A stretch of DNA of 64,000 nucleotides from VXYL01 sp964348085. GTDB lineage: Bacteria; Pseudomonadota; Gammaproteobacteria; Pseudomonadales; Azotimanducaceae. How positions within the stretch are numbered: position 1 is the first letter of the stretch; each line of letters opens with the position of its first letter. Position numbers and translations under genes: made by a program. The stretch spans positions 42,571-106,570 of the forward strand of contig CAYGBI010000002.1 in assembly GCA_964348085.1 (NCBI GenBank), in the 5' to 3' direction. Positions 1-8,441 of the stretch are shown here, piece by piece. The notes below the pieces were generated by a model that made no database searches, was not told the DNA's origin, and worked only from the letters and a program-made list of their open reading frames with translations.

Positions 1-1230
1 GACCACGCCGCCGGACTCCACCTTGAGCCTTGCTCTCAGATCCGCTCGGCTATTGGCTTGTACGGGAGGCTGACGCAGTAATTCTGCGCACCTCGAGAAA
101 GTTCCGAATAGCTGATCGTCCAAGTCGTTGCGGTCGGTAAGAACCACGATCGTTGGGTTCTTCATGGCCGGCTCGCGCACGATGCGCCCGGCGTAGAACG
201 CCATCGTCAGACTCTTGCCCGACCCTTGGGTGTGCCAGACGACGCCTATGCGCCGGTCACCCGGTGCGCCGCCGGGCTTGATGCCAGCTTCGTAGCGACC
301 GCGTTCTTCCCCCACGCCGTCCGACTGCCGCTTAAGCTCCGCTGCGCGTAGTGTCTCGGAGACCGCGTTCTGCACGGCGTGGAACTGGTGATAACCCGCC
401 ATCTTTTTGGCGAGCACTCCGCTCCCGTCGTCCTCGAACACGGTGAAGTCGTGGAACAGCGCGAGCAGCCGGTGCGGGGCGCAGGCACCCGCAAGCAACA
501 CTTGGATCTCCGGCAGCTTCGGGTCTGCCAGTGTCTCGCCCGTGATCGTACGCCACGGCTTGAACCACTCCCATGTCGCCGTCAATGTCCCGATGCGGGC
601 TTCCAGCCCGTCCGACACGATAAGCACCGCGTTAAACGCGAACAGCGACGGGATGTCCGCTTTGTAGGTTTGAAGCTGCTGGAATGCGGATTGGATGGTG
701 GCGTTCTCGTCCGTAGGGTTCTTGAGCTCAATCACCCCGAGCGGCAGGCCGTTGACGAACAGCACGACATCGGGACGACGCTCGTGCTTGTTCTCGACGA
801 CGGTGAACTGGTTGACCGCGAGCCAATCGTTGCTGGTAGGGTCGTCAAAGTCGAAGATGCGGGCTTGGGCACCGCGGATGGCTCCATCTTTGGTGCGATA
901 TTCCACCGTGACGCCGTTGATGAGCATGCGATGGACGGTCCTGTTGCGGGCCTCCAGAGTCGTGCCGGCGGGTTGGAGCAGTTGACGATGCGCTTCATCG
1001 ACCGCATCACTGGGAAGGTCTGGATTGAGCCAAGTGAGCGCGGATCGCAAACGCGCATCTAGGATTACTTCGCTGTAGTCAGCGCGTTCCGCACCCGGCA
1101 TGTCGGGTGCAATGTCTGGGCCGTGGACGATCGCCCAGTCAAACGATGCCAGCCAGTCGAGAGCGACGCCTTCAACGGTCGATTCCGATAGGGATGTAGG
1201 CCCCACGAGCGGGGTTCCGTCAGGCGTCAT
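1..1230 (-). CDS. hsdR: Type I restriction enzyme, HsdR subunit (N-terminal part, cut by window edge)
   Basis: This is the ATP-dependent translocase/endonuclease subunit of a type I restriction-modification system, working with HsdM and HsdS on foreign DNA. The reading frame is open from ATG at 1230 to position 1 with no stop, so the C-terminal helicase and later parts lie outside. The N-terminal region carries the usual HsdR nuclease-domain context (ELKNPTDENATIQ, the ELK of the PD-(D/E)XK core) followed by the helicase Walker A region (GVVWHTQGSGKSLTMAF) and VVLTDRNDLDDQL. The start ATG lies inside the last codons of hsdS (11-bp overlap), so the two are probably translationally coupled. The gene is last in the hsdM-HI0074-hsdS-hsdR order. 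No disruption is seen in the visible part. Confidence 0.95.
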   Translation of the reverse strand, partial: MTPDGTPLVGPTSLSESTVEGVALDWLASFDWAIVHGPDIAPDMPGAERADYSEVILDARLRSALTWLNPDLPSDAVDEAHRQLLQPAGTTLEARNRTVHRMLINGVTVEYRTKDGAIRGAQARIFDFDDPTSNDWLAVNQFTVVENKHERRPDVVLFVNGLPLGVIELKNPTDENATIQSAFQQLQTYKADIPSLFAFNAVLIVSDGLEARIGTLTATWEWFKPWRTITGETLADPKLPEIQVLLAGACAPHRLLALFHDFTVFEDDGSGVLAKKMAGYHQFHAVQNAVSETLRAAELKRQSDGVGEERGRYEAGIKPGGAPGDRRIGVVWHTQGSGKSLTMAFYAGRIVREPAMKNPTIVVLTDRNDLDDQLFGTFSRCAELLRQPPVQANSRADLRARLKVESGGVV

Positions 1231-2695
1231 GAGTGACGACTGGTGTCGGGCGATCTTGGTGCATCCCCTCCCACTCCCTTCGGGGTATTCGCAACTCGCC
1301 GGAAACCAACTTCGGGAGCAGCGTATTCCGCAGATCTGTCAGCAGCCGAATTGTGGATGCATTGGCTTGGATCTGGCGGCGCAGCGAGTCCGCAATGCGT
1401 CCAAACCTTTCCATTAACCGACTTGGCGGCAGGGCGAACCGAAAGGACGCGACTGCATCTTTGGAGAGATGCAAGACAGTCGTTCCGGTAGTGTGTGCGA
1501 GGGCGTGCGCTACGAAACTCTCGGTACCGGTGACGTAGTAGACGAACTCACTTCCCAAGGCGGCGTTCTTCGGTCGCACTATTAATGTGTCCAAGGATGC
1601 CACCAGCGTCAGAAACGATGACTTTTCAACGACGGCGGACCGCCCAACCACCTCCGCTGCCCGTGTCACGTCCGTGCATGCCACGACCACCTCACCAGGC
1701 TGGACTATTTGCTCGCTCTTATACATACCGCCGAAAGGCTTTAGTCCCTCAGCACGATATCCACCACCGCGAACGAAGGACTTCAGCGTCACGAGCGCGG
1801 TGTCCGAAGGAACTAGCTCCCGGCGCCTGTACGACCGTCCCTTCGTAAGAGTGGTGACCCTGTCCAAATGCACTAATTTCCAGCCCTCTGGAACTTCTCC
1901 TAACTCCGAGTCCACTAGCTGGTCGGGGAACAGATCGGCGAGTTCCTTAGGCATTCCGGTGTTGCGCCCGGCCACCTTCGCCTGCACAGGGTCGAAATCG
2001 ACGAACCAAGATTCGAACAGTACGCGGGCCGTCGCTTCCAGAGTCTCGTTCGTGCGTCGATTCAGCTCGATCTTGTCGTCCAGCGTGCCGAGGATGTGCG
2101 CGATAGCGCGTTGTTCGGGGAGGGGTGGGAGAAGTAGCCGAATTTCTTTGAGTGAAGAACCAGATAGCTCATAGAACGTCGATCCAGAGGCGTGACGTTC
2201 CAGCTCTTTGGTGTTCTCCATCAACCAGTAGTACAAATACTCTGGATGTACTCCGTCTCGTACGATAAGGTTGCGGAATCCCTGATTGGTCGCAATGAGG
2301 TTCTTTGCAAGTGCCACATACCCAATTGGTGCACGGGTAGAAAGCAACACCGTTCCTGCAGGAAGCAAGCGAGCCGAAGAGTGGTCAAGACCTTGCTGCG
2401 ATAAGTTCCGTTCCCCACGCCGAACGTATCGATCATGAATCCCCGAAAGATCTCTTGGTGTCAGCCAAGGGACGGTCCCGTCAAAGTTCTTTTGGTCCTT
2501 TGTCGAAGGTGTTCCGCCTCCGATGATGTCTGCAATCTCGCCTATTCGCACGTCGCGCCAATCGGCACCTCGTTGCCTAGTCCCACTCGCCAACGCTATG
2601 TACGCCTCGATCTGCCTCCGAAGCAACTCCGGCACATTATCCCACACGAACGAACAGATCAACTCGGAAGGGCAGATTGCTCTCTTCGAAGGCAC
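1220..2695 (-). CDS. hsdS: Type I restriction enzyme specificity subunit HsdS
   Basis: HsdS recognises the bipartite DNA target for HsdM2S methylation and HsdR recruitment. Two target-recognition domains are visible: the first begins at about residue 45 (DWRDVRIGEIADIIGGGTPS) and ends in the conserved PPLPEQRAIAHILGTLDDKI helix region; the second begins near GEVPEGWKLVHLDRVTTL and ends LLPKLVSGELRI. The start is uncertain. The open frame reaches ATG at 2695, but its first ~15 residues are out of frame with, and residues 16-38 in frame with, the C-terminus of a decayed nucleotidyltransferase gene upstream. Alternative starts in frame are GTG 2635, TTG 2593 or GTG 2551. The true HsdS domain begins around residue 45, so 2593 may be closer to the real start. 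The end overlaps hsdR by 11 bp. Confidence 0.9.
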   Translation of the reverse strand: MPSKRAICPSELICSFVWDNVPELLRRQIEAYIALASGTRQRGADWRDVRIGEIADIIGGGTPSTKDQKNFDGTVPWLTPRDLSGIHDRYVRRGERNLSQQGLDHSSARLLPAGTVLLSTRAPIGYVALAKNLIATNQGFRNLIVRDGVHPEYLYYWLMENTKELERHASGSTFYELSGSSLKEIRLLLPPLPEQRAIAHILGTLDDKIELNRRTNETLEATARVLFESWFVDFDPVQAKVAGRNTGMPKELADLFPDQLVDSELGEVPEGWKLVHLDRVTTLTKGRSYRRRELVPSDTALVTLKSFVRGGGYRAEGLKPFGGMYKSEQIVQPGEVVVACTDVTRAAEVVGRSAVVEKSSFLTLVASLDTLIVRPKNAALGSEFVYYVTGTESFVAHALAHTTGTTVLHLSKDAVASFRFALPPSRLMERFGRIADSLRRQIQANASTIRLLTDLRNTLLPKLVSGELRIPRREWEGMHQDRPTPVVTHDA

Positions 2696-2883
2696 TCCTA
2701 AGATTAGACACCAATTGGTGTTGATCTGGAGTGGTGACCATGTCTAATTTGGATTCAGATACGCAGTCCGATTCACATGGGAGCCAAACACCCAAGCTTC
2801 GGTGTTCAGCAGGTGGTATTGAGTAACGTCAGCAAGGTCTTGCGCTCCTCGCCCGGGAGATCGATGGCCTGTCTTATTCCCAC
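2590..2883 (-). pseudogene. Decayed MNT-type (HI0073-like) nucleotidyltransferase
   Basis: Translating the minus strand in three frames gives consecutive pieces of one small nucleotidyltransferase. The piece from GTG 2883 reads VGIRQAIDLPGEERKTLLTL; the next frame reads LLNTEAWVFGSHVNRTAYLN with the GS motif; the next reads a D-L-D-type segment then RSAFEESNLPFRVDLF; the last reads FVWDNVPELLRRQIEA. Shifts lie near 2816 (one base missing), near 2747 (one base missing, creating TAG at 2746-2744) and near 2655 (TTCGTTCG in place of a shorter run). In intact loci this family sits next to an HI0074-like partner, as here. The last fragment is open into hsdS. Three separate indels argue for decay rather than one sequencing error, though errors cannot be excluded. 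Confidence 0.7.
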
Positions 2884-3290
2884 GTCGTACCACTCATGGT
2901 TTGAAAGAGACCGATGGCGTCGTTGACGAAGTCGGGCACTAACACGAGGCAGGTCTTCGCCTTCTCGCCGTCGTAGTCGTGTGACGTGTCGATGCGGGCA
3001 TCGGCGTATCGCAGCCAACGCGCCACTGGCGCGGCGAATAGGTCGTTCTCGCTGGCTTTCCGGAACGTGGGTTTGGGGCTGTTTGGAATGTCGGTGATGC
3101 CCAACACTTCGGTCAGATACCTCTTTAGCACCTTCCACAGGCAGTCGTAGCAGGTCTTGAAACGCTGGATGACGGATTCCGCGATGCCTTCGTGGTCCAG
3201 CTCTGATAGAGCCGGGTTGCCGTGGCGATAGTTCTCGTGCTGTTCCTCCAAGCGTTTGAGCGCCAATCGGAACTTGCTGTAGTCGATCAT
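2874..3290 (-). CDS. HI0074-family nucleotidyltransferase substrate-binding protein
   Basis: A 138-residue, mostly helical protein resembling the HI0074 / nucleotidyltransferase substrate-binding family (HEPN-like), whose members pair with a small MNT nucleotidyltransferase. The N-terminus has the family look, IDYSKFRLALKRLEEQHENY, and the centre has an aromatic-rich helix around CYDCLWKVLKRYL followed by a P-rich turn. ATG 3290 is chosen because the open frame continues upstream to 3374 only with a Cys/Ser-rich stretch that looks non-coding. The downstream partner gene is broken, leaving this gene intact but possibly without its enzyme. It lies between hsdM and hsdS, where such pairs are known in type I loci. 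Whether it acts as a toxin/antitoxin part or modulates the RM system is not shown here. Confidence 0.75.
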   Translation of the reverse strand: MIDYSKFRLALKRLEEQHENYRHGNPALSELDHEGIAESVIQRFKTCYDCLWKVLKRYLTEVLGITDIPNSPKPTFRKASENDLFAAPVARWLRYADARIDTSHDYDGEKAKTCLVLVPDFVNDAIGLFQTMSGTTWE

Positions 3291-3370
3291 GTCAGGCCCG
3301 AAGTGAGAGTGGTCACAACATGCGACGCTGCACGAGCGCGTCGAGGATCCTCGCAAGGTGCGCCAACATG

Positions 3371-5317
3371 TCATCGGCTCTCATCGGTATTCCCTGTTGG
3401 TTGGAATCCCAACGTTCTGAGATTCTTAGCGATGGTGGCGTCGAGCTGGGCGCCCTCGGCCTGTAGGGCGTGCAGCGCCTCGACCAGTCGCTTCATCTTC
3501 GTATCGAACGGCTCATCGTCGTCGGGCTTTGGTGCCGCTCCGACGTAGCGGCCAGGAGTCAGCATGTGGCCGTGCTGGCGCAATTCGCTGATCGGTGCGC
3601 TCTTGCAGAAGCCCGGTACGTCCGCGTAAGTCCGGGCACCGTCGCGCCAAGCGCGGCAGGTATCGGCGATGCGGGCGATGTCCTCGTCGGTCAGCTCGCG
3701 GTGGGTGCGATCTACCATCTGACCCATCTTGCTAGCGTCAATGAACAGTACCTCGCTTCGGCGTTGCCGCCGGCTGCCTCGGGCTAGGAACCAGAGACAG
3801 GCCGGAATCTGCGTCGAATAGAAGAGTTGATCCGGTAGGGCGACGATGCAGTCCACCAAGTCTGCTTCGATCAGGCTCTTCCGGATAGTACTTTCGCCCG
3901 ATTGGCTCGACGACATCGAGCCGTTGGCGAGCACGAAGCCGGCGATGCCGCTCGGCGCGAGGTGGTGGACCATATGTTGCACCCAAGCGAAGTTGGCGTT
4001 GCGTCGCGGCGGTACGCCGTAGCGCCAGCGCTTGTCCTCGGCGAGCCGCTCGCCGCCCCAGTCCGAGACGTTGAATGGGGGATTGGCGAGGATGAAGTCG
4101 GCCTTGAGGTCCGGGTGGTGGTCGTTGCGGAAGCTATCGCCATGTGCGATCTGCTTGCCTTCGATACCCCGTATGGCGAGGTTCATCTTCGCCAGCCGCC
4201 AAGTCGTGTAGTTCGACTCCTGCCCGTAAATGCTGATGTCGCCGCGCGCCTTGCCGCCGTTCCCGTTGCCGCTGGCGTGGGCACGGATGAACGCCATCGA
4301 CTGTATGAACATGCCGGATGAACCGCAGCAGGGGTCGTAGACGCGGCCGCGGTAGGGCTCCAACACTTCGACCAGTAGTTTGACGATACAGCGTGGCGTG
4401 TAGAACTCGCCGCCCTTCTTGCCCTCCGCGCTGGCGAACTGCGCTAGGAAGTACTCGTAGACGCGCCCAAGGACATCCCTAGATTTCGCGTCGGCATCAC
4501 CGACCTGGATATTGCTGACCAAGTCGATCAACCTGCCAAGACGTGTTTTGTCCAGTCCTTGGCGCGCGAAGACCTTGGGGAGGACGCCTTTGATCGCGGG
4601 GTTGTCACGCTCGACGGCTGTCATTGCATCGTCGACCAAGCGCCCGATGTCGGGCTGCCGCGCCTGCTCCTTGAGCCGCTCCCAGCGGGCCGCTTGAGGA
4701 ACCCAGAAGATGTTGTCGGCAGTGTACACGTCGCGGTCTTCCGCCTCTTCCTCTCCGTATTCGGCAAGCACCGCCGCGTGATGCTCCTCGAACGCATCCG
4801 ATATGTACTTCAGGAATATGAGTCCGAGCACGACGTGCTTGTATTCCGCGGCATCCACTGAGCCGCGCAGGGCATTAGCGGCTGCCCACAACTCGGCCTC
4901 GTAGCCCGTGGTGGCGGCGGATGCAGGCTTCGGTTTGCTGACGGCGGGTTTCGGCTTGCTGGCTGCGGGCTTAGGCTTACCGGCAGCGGGCTTCGGCTTG
5001 TTGGCGGCGAGCTTAGGCTTGCTAGCGACGGGCTTGTCCGTGTTGGCCCGCTCTCTCGTTTCTGCCGTCCGACTCAGAAGTCGGGCGGCAATGTCCACCT
5101 TCCGCCTTCCCGCGTCACTGAGGTTGAATTTCCGGCACAGTTCCTTTAGGCGATCCCGACTCAAGAACTCGTCGATGCGGGTCTTTCGAGACCGCGCTAA
5201 CGCATCTATCAGTTCGGCCTTGATTCGTCGGTCGAACCCATCGAGATCGAAGAGGTCGGCACCCTTACGGAGCTCTTTCGCGGTCAGTTTCGAGAGAATC
5301 GCTCTCTTGTTGGGCAT
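3371..5317 (-). CDS. hsdM: Type I restriction-modification methyltransferase HsdM with extra N-terminal domain
   Basis: This is the N6-adenine DNA methyltransferase subunit of the type I system. The HsdM N-terminal helical domain begins at about residue 139 (YEAELWAAANALRGSV). The SAM-binding motif DPCCGSSGMF is at residues 327-336 and the catalytic NPPF at 411-414. At 648 aa it is longer than a typical ~500-aa HsdM because residues 1-90 form an additional region with two SAP-like helix-turn-helix stretches (LTAKELRKGADLFDL and DRLKELCRKFNL). A Lys-Pro-Ala linker (residues 94-133) joins the two parts. The gene leads the operon and its stop lies 80 bp before the next gene's chosen start. ATG 5317 is preferred because the extra domain is continuous with the enzyme. 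Confidence 0.95.
   Translation of the reverse strand: MPNKRAILSKLTAKELRKGADLFDLDGFDRRIKAELIDALARSRKTRIDEFLSRDRLKELCRKFNLSDAGRRKVDIAARLLSRTAETRERANTDKPVASKPKLAANKPKPAAGKPKPAASKPKPAVSKPKPASAATTGYEAELWAAANALRGSVDAAEYKHVVLGLIFLKYISDAFEEHHAAVLAEYGEEEAEDRDVYTADNIFWVPQAARWERLKEQARQPDIGRLVDDAMTAVERDNPAIKGVLPKVFARQGLDKTRLGRLIDLVSNIQVGDADAKSRDVLGRVYEYFLAQFASAEGKKGGEFYTPRCIVKLLVEVLEPYRGRVYDPCCGSSGMFIQSMAFIRAHASGNGNGGKARGDISIYGQESNYTTWRLAKMNLAIRGIEGKQIAHGDSFRNDHHPDLKADFILANPPFNVSDWGGERLAEDKRWRYGVPPRRNANFAWVQHMVHHLAPSGIAGFVLANGSMSSSQSGESTIRKSLIEADLVDCIVALPDQLFYSTQIPACLWFLARGSRRQRRSEVLFIDASKMGQMVDRTHRELTDEDIARIADTCRAWRDGARTYADVPGFCKSAPISELRQHGHMLTPGRYVGAAPKPDDDEPFDTKMKRLVEALHALQAEGAQLDATIAKNLRTLGFQPTGNTDESR
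4919..5038 (-). repeat. In-frame 21-bp repeats encoding a (A/V)xKPKPA linker in HsdM
   Basis: About five consecutive degenerate 21-bp units encode the heptads SKPKLAA, NKPKPAA, GKPKPAA, SKPKPAV, SKPKPAS. They join the N-terminal SAP-like region to the methyltransferase. The repeats are visible directly on the plus strand as repeated ggcttaggcttgctggc-like text. Such Lys/Pro/Ala linkers are usually flexible and basic. Copy number may vary between strains. Confidence 0.85.
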
Positions 5318-5531
5318 AGGAGAAGCCTAGTTTGAATAGGCGAGAGTGTAGCGAGTTAAGTGTCATCCGAGGCACACGGTGACGATCACTACTCTACGAG
5401 GCCAAGCCGCGCGGGAATTAGCCCTGCCCACTAAGCTTCGTCAGCTCGGTGGGCGTCCCGTTCGACGCCCGCACGTCCTAAACGGCGACAACAGGCCTCG
5501 CCCGCCAATCCGGGCGACGACAAGCGTCAGC

Positions 5532-5936
5532 CTATAAATACCGGCCGTGGCGTTCCAAGACCTCGATCTTGTAGCCGTCCGGGTCTTGAACGAAGAAGAA
5601 GCGGGCCATCAGGCCGCCGTCCCGGTGAAACTCCACGACATCGCCGGGGTCGAAGCCCTCGGCCTCGAACCGCGCCCGTTCGGCGGCGCAGTCGTCGACG
5701 CACATTGCGACGTGGCCGTAGCCACTGCCGTGCGTGTAGTTTTCCTCTTGGCCGTGGTTCCAAGTCAGCTCCACCTCGAAGTCGTTCTCCTCGTTGCGTA
5801 GGTACGCCAGCGTGAAGTCGTCGAAGTCGAACCGGTCCGCGACCTCTAGTCCGAAAGCGCGCTTGTAGAAATCTACCGACCGGTCCAAGTCTAGGACGCG
5901 GATCATGGTGTGGATAGCTTTGGCCACGATGTTCAT
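5532..5936 (-). CDS. gloA: Glyoxalase I (lactoylglutathione lyase), GloA-like
   Basis: A 134-residue vicinal-oxygen-chelate protein close in layout to E. coli GloA. It would convert the methylglyoxal-glutathione hemithioacetal to S-lactoylglutathione in the cytoplasm. Family landmarks are present: HTMIRVLDLDRSVDFYKRAF at the N-terminus (first metal His), VELTWN (Glu), YGHVAMCVDD (His) and DPDGYKIEVLE (Glu), so all four metal ligands are in place. The frame is open further upstream to 6116, but that part overlaps the divergent TonB-receptor leader and looks non-coding. ATG 5936 fits the usual family start. A G-rich run (AAGGGGG) directly abuts it, which is closer than ideal for a ribosome site. 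Confidence 0.9.
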   Translation of the reverse strand: MNIVAKAIHTMIRVLDLDRSVDFYKRAFGLEVADRFDFDDFTLAYLRNEENDFEVELTWNHGQEENYTHGSGYGHVAMCVDDCAAERARFEAEGFDPGDVVEFHRDGGLMARFFFVQDPDGYKIEVLERHGRYL

Positions 5937-6042
5937 CCCCCTTAGAGATCGCCCACGAACGTGGGCCGGACGCCAATTCCGGGGAGTATACTCGGTGCAT
6001 TCGCCATTGGGGCGAATCGAGTCAATACGAGGGGGATCAGCA

Positions 6043-8274
6043 ATGAGAAAGCACATTCTGTCGTTGTCAGGTACGCTCGTTTCTTGGATAGGGCTCACAA
6101 TACTCTCCGTTCCCACGCAATATGTGGTGGCCCAGCAAGCGGAGGCTGACGATCAGGTCGAAGAGGTGCTGGTCACAGCACGCAAGCGGGAGGAAAGCCT
6201 GCTTGAGATTCCGGAATCGGTGGTGGCGATCTCGGGTGACGACATCGACCGCCAAGGACTGAAGGGTCTCGAAGACATCGGATTCCAAGTTCCCAACCTA
6301 AACCTCTCGGTTCGATTGGACGGTTTCCCGAACGTGTCCATCCGGGGCTTGGGGGCATTCGGTAACACGCAGGGGGCAGGGTTCTACCTCGACGACGTAC
6401 AGATATTCTCCGACGCGTCGTCGCGGTTCGGCGATCTTGATCGGATCGAGATACTGAAAGGCCCGCAGGGCACGCTCTACGGTGGCAGCAACATCGGCGG
6501 TGCGGTCAAGTTCGTCAGTGCGCGACCGGACTCGGAGGATAGGTTCGGGCGCGTCAAGGCGATCTTGGGCGAACAGGGGGTAGTCGATTACGAGGGCAGC
6601 CTCAACCAGCCCCTCGATAATGACTGGGCGTTGCGCGCATTCGGGTTCACCGCGTACAACGATGGCTACCTCACTAATCCGAACAGCCCGCGCGTCAATG
6701 GCATGCGCAACGACAACGATTCGGATATTGGGGCATCGGAAGAGTCGGGATTCCGAGTCTCGCTGAGCGGCCCGGTCGGGGAGATGCTGTCGGTCTACAC
6801 GTCGGTTCGCTGGAACCAGTTCGAGGGACCCAACAACACTTGGATCCGGGAGTTGGACACGTCTCTGGCGCATCCCAACGTGGTCGACACGAGCACCAAT
6901 GCGCAGCACGAGCGCAAGACCCAGTCGGCCATGCTCGAACTGACGTGGCAACTCGACAAGGTGGATGTCGTATCCGTGAGTTCCTACACGAGAACGGACA
7001 GCGACCGGTACAGCGACCTAGACATCAGCCAAGAGTGGCTGCTTGACCTCTTCCGACCGGAGGAAATGGAGGTGGTCACTCAGGAGATCCGCCTCGCCTC
7101 GACCGGTGAAGGTGCGGTGCAGTGGCTCGGCGGCGTGTACTACTCGCGCTACGACGAGAATATGGACGCCGACCTGATCTGGTGGGGAACCGAGGCGACG
7201 CCGGATGGCAACTTCACGGGCCCGCTAGGTTGTGCGCTGGGAATGCCGACCTGTTCCGGCGTGTGGGATGGCGAGATCATCGGCCGCGATGTCGAGAGAC
7301 GCAGCGTCCGAACGCCGTTCGAGAAACGCAACCGCGAGAAGCGCCACTTCGGGGCTTTCGCCAATGCAACCTACAGTGTCGACCAGTGGGAGATCAGCGG
7401 CGGCTTACGCTTGGACCAGTGGTCGAACGAAACCGAGAACTTCGACACCGGGTTCAGCGGCGACGAGTCCGGCACGCAAGTCCTGCCGCGGGTGTCGGTG
7501 AGCTACTACTTGGATGACGACGTCATGGTGTATGCGACCGTGGCACAAGGCTACGAGCCGGGCGGGTTCAACCTCGCCAACTTCGAGGGGGAGAACGAAC
7601 TGTTCGGCTTCGGTCCCGAGGAAGCCACCAGTCTCGAGGGTGGCTGGAAGGGCCGCCTCGCTGAAGGGACGGTCACCGCGTCCGTGGCCGCATTCTTCAT
7701 CGACTACAACAGTCGCCAAGTCGAGTATCAAGCTGCTGGTGCCGATGGAGGTGTCGTTGAGGGCATCATCAACCTCGGCGACTCCACGCAGTCCGGCATC
7801 GAGGGTGCCGTCGACGTGCGCGTCAACGAATCGCTAACGGTGTACGCGGCGGTCGGGCTCATCAATGCCGAGTGGGATTCGGGCGTGCAGGCCGCAGGCG
7901 TCGACTTGGGCGGGGAACCGCCGCCAGTCGTTCCCGACTTCAGTTGGAACGTAGGTTTCGACTATCGGGCAACAACCGGCGCGGACATGGACTTTGTGGC
8001 GGGCGTCCAAGTGAGCCACAACGGCGAGTACGAGGGACTGCAGGCGTGGAATCCCGTCACCAATCCCGACTTCACGGTCGTCAACGCGCAGGTTGGCTTG
8101 GCACGGGAAAGCTGGGAACTCATGTTGAACGTGGAGAACATTGCCGACGAGGTGTACTACACCGATGTGCAGCACTTCCCCAACTTCTACCTGCTTGACG
8201 GCGGCGACAGCGTCGTCATCGGTACGCTGGGGCAGCCTCGGCTGTTCACCGCCAGCCTGAGCTACTTCTTCTAG
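6043..8274 (+). CDS. TonB-dependent outer membrane receptor
   Basis: A 743-residue outer-membrane active transporter powered by TonB-ExbB-ExbD. It begins with a signal peptide (about residues 1-33, ending VVAQQA), followed by a TonB-box-like EEVLVTARKREE and a plug domain containing SIRGLGAFGNTQG and EILKGPQGTLYGGSNIGGAV. The rest is a beta-barrel ending in aromatic LSYFF, as needed for insertion by the BAM complex. ATG 6043 has a good ribosome site (GAGGGGGA, about 7 bases upstream). The ligand is not evident. It resembles the broad iron-complex/secondary-metabolite receptor group common in marine gammaproteobacteria, not a BtuB or FepA. It is divergent from the glyoxalase gene, and the 106 bp between them must hold both promoters. 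Confidence 0.93.
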   Translation: MRKHILSLSGTLVSWIGLTILSVPTQYVVAQQAEADDQVEEVLVTARKREESLLEIPESVVAISGDDIDRQGLKGLEDIGFQVPNLNLSVRLDGFPNVSIRGLGAFGNTQGAGFYLDDVQIFSDASSRFGDLDRIEILKGPQGTLYGGSNIGGAVKFVSARPDSEDRFGRVKAILGEQGVVDYEGSLNQPLDNDWALRAFGFTAYNDGYLTNPNSPRVNGMRNDNDSDIGASEESGFRVSLSGPVGEMLSVYTSVRWNQFEGPNNTWIRELDTSLAHPNVVDTSTNAQHERKTQSAMLELTWQLDKVDVVSVSSYTRTDSDRYSDLDISQEWLLDLFRPEEMEVVTQEIRLASTGEGAVQWLGGVYYSRYDENMDADLIWWGTEATPDGNFTGPLGCALGMPTCSGVWDGEIIGRDVERRSVRTPFEKRNREKRHFGAFANATYSVDQWEISGGLRLDQWSNETENFDTGFSGDESGTQVLPRVSVSYYLDDDVMVYATVAQGYEPGGFNLANFEGENELFGFGPEEATSLEGGWKGRLAEGTVTASVAAFFIDYNSRQVEYQAAGADGGVVEGIINLGDSTQSGIEGAVDVRVNESLTVYAAVGLINAEWDSGVQAAGVDLGGEPPPVVPDFSWNVGFDYRATTGADMDFVAGVQVSHNGEYEGLQAWNPVTNPDFTVVNAQVGLARESWELMLNVENIADEVYYTDVQHFPNFYLLDGGDSVVIGTLGQPRLFTASLSYFF

Positions 8275-8406
8275 GAGTTGCCCTGCGGCGCACGTTGCCC
8301 GGCCGTTCTCGGCGGTCAGGAAGCAACCGCGACGGTTCGCGTTGATACCGCCAACACGAACCGCCGCCCTATGCCGGATAGCCGAGGCGTCGTCGAACTC
8401 TTGGGC

Positions 8407-8426
8407 GGCCGCCGTATAGGGCGGCC
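8407..8426. terminator. Possible bidirectional stem-loop between convergent genes
   Basis: GGCCGCC at 8407-8413 pairs with GGCGGCC at 8420-8426 around the loop gtatag. It lies between the ends of the convergent TonB-receptor and cupin genes, where a shared terminator would be expected. No T-tract follows on either strand, so intrinsic termination is unproven. Confidence 0.3.
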
Positions 8427-8441
8427 CGGGCCGGGAAGCTG

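Noticed and set aside
3310..3366. Tiny 18-codon minus-strand frame (MLAHLARILDALVQ) between hsdM and the HI0074-like gene
   Set aside because: Starts near the hsdM stop but is too short and without support to call a gene.
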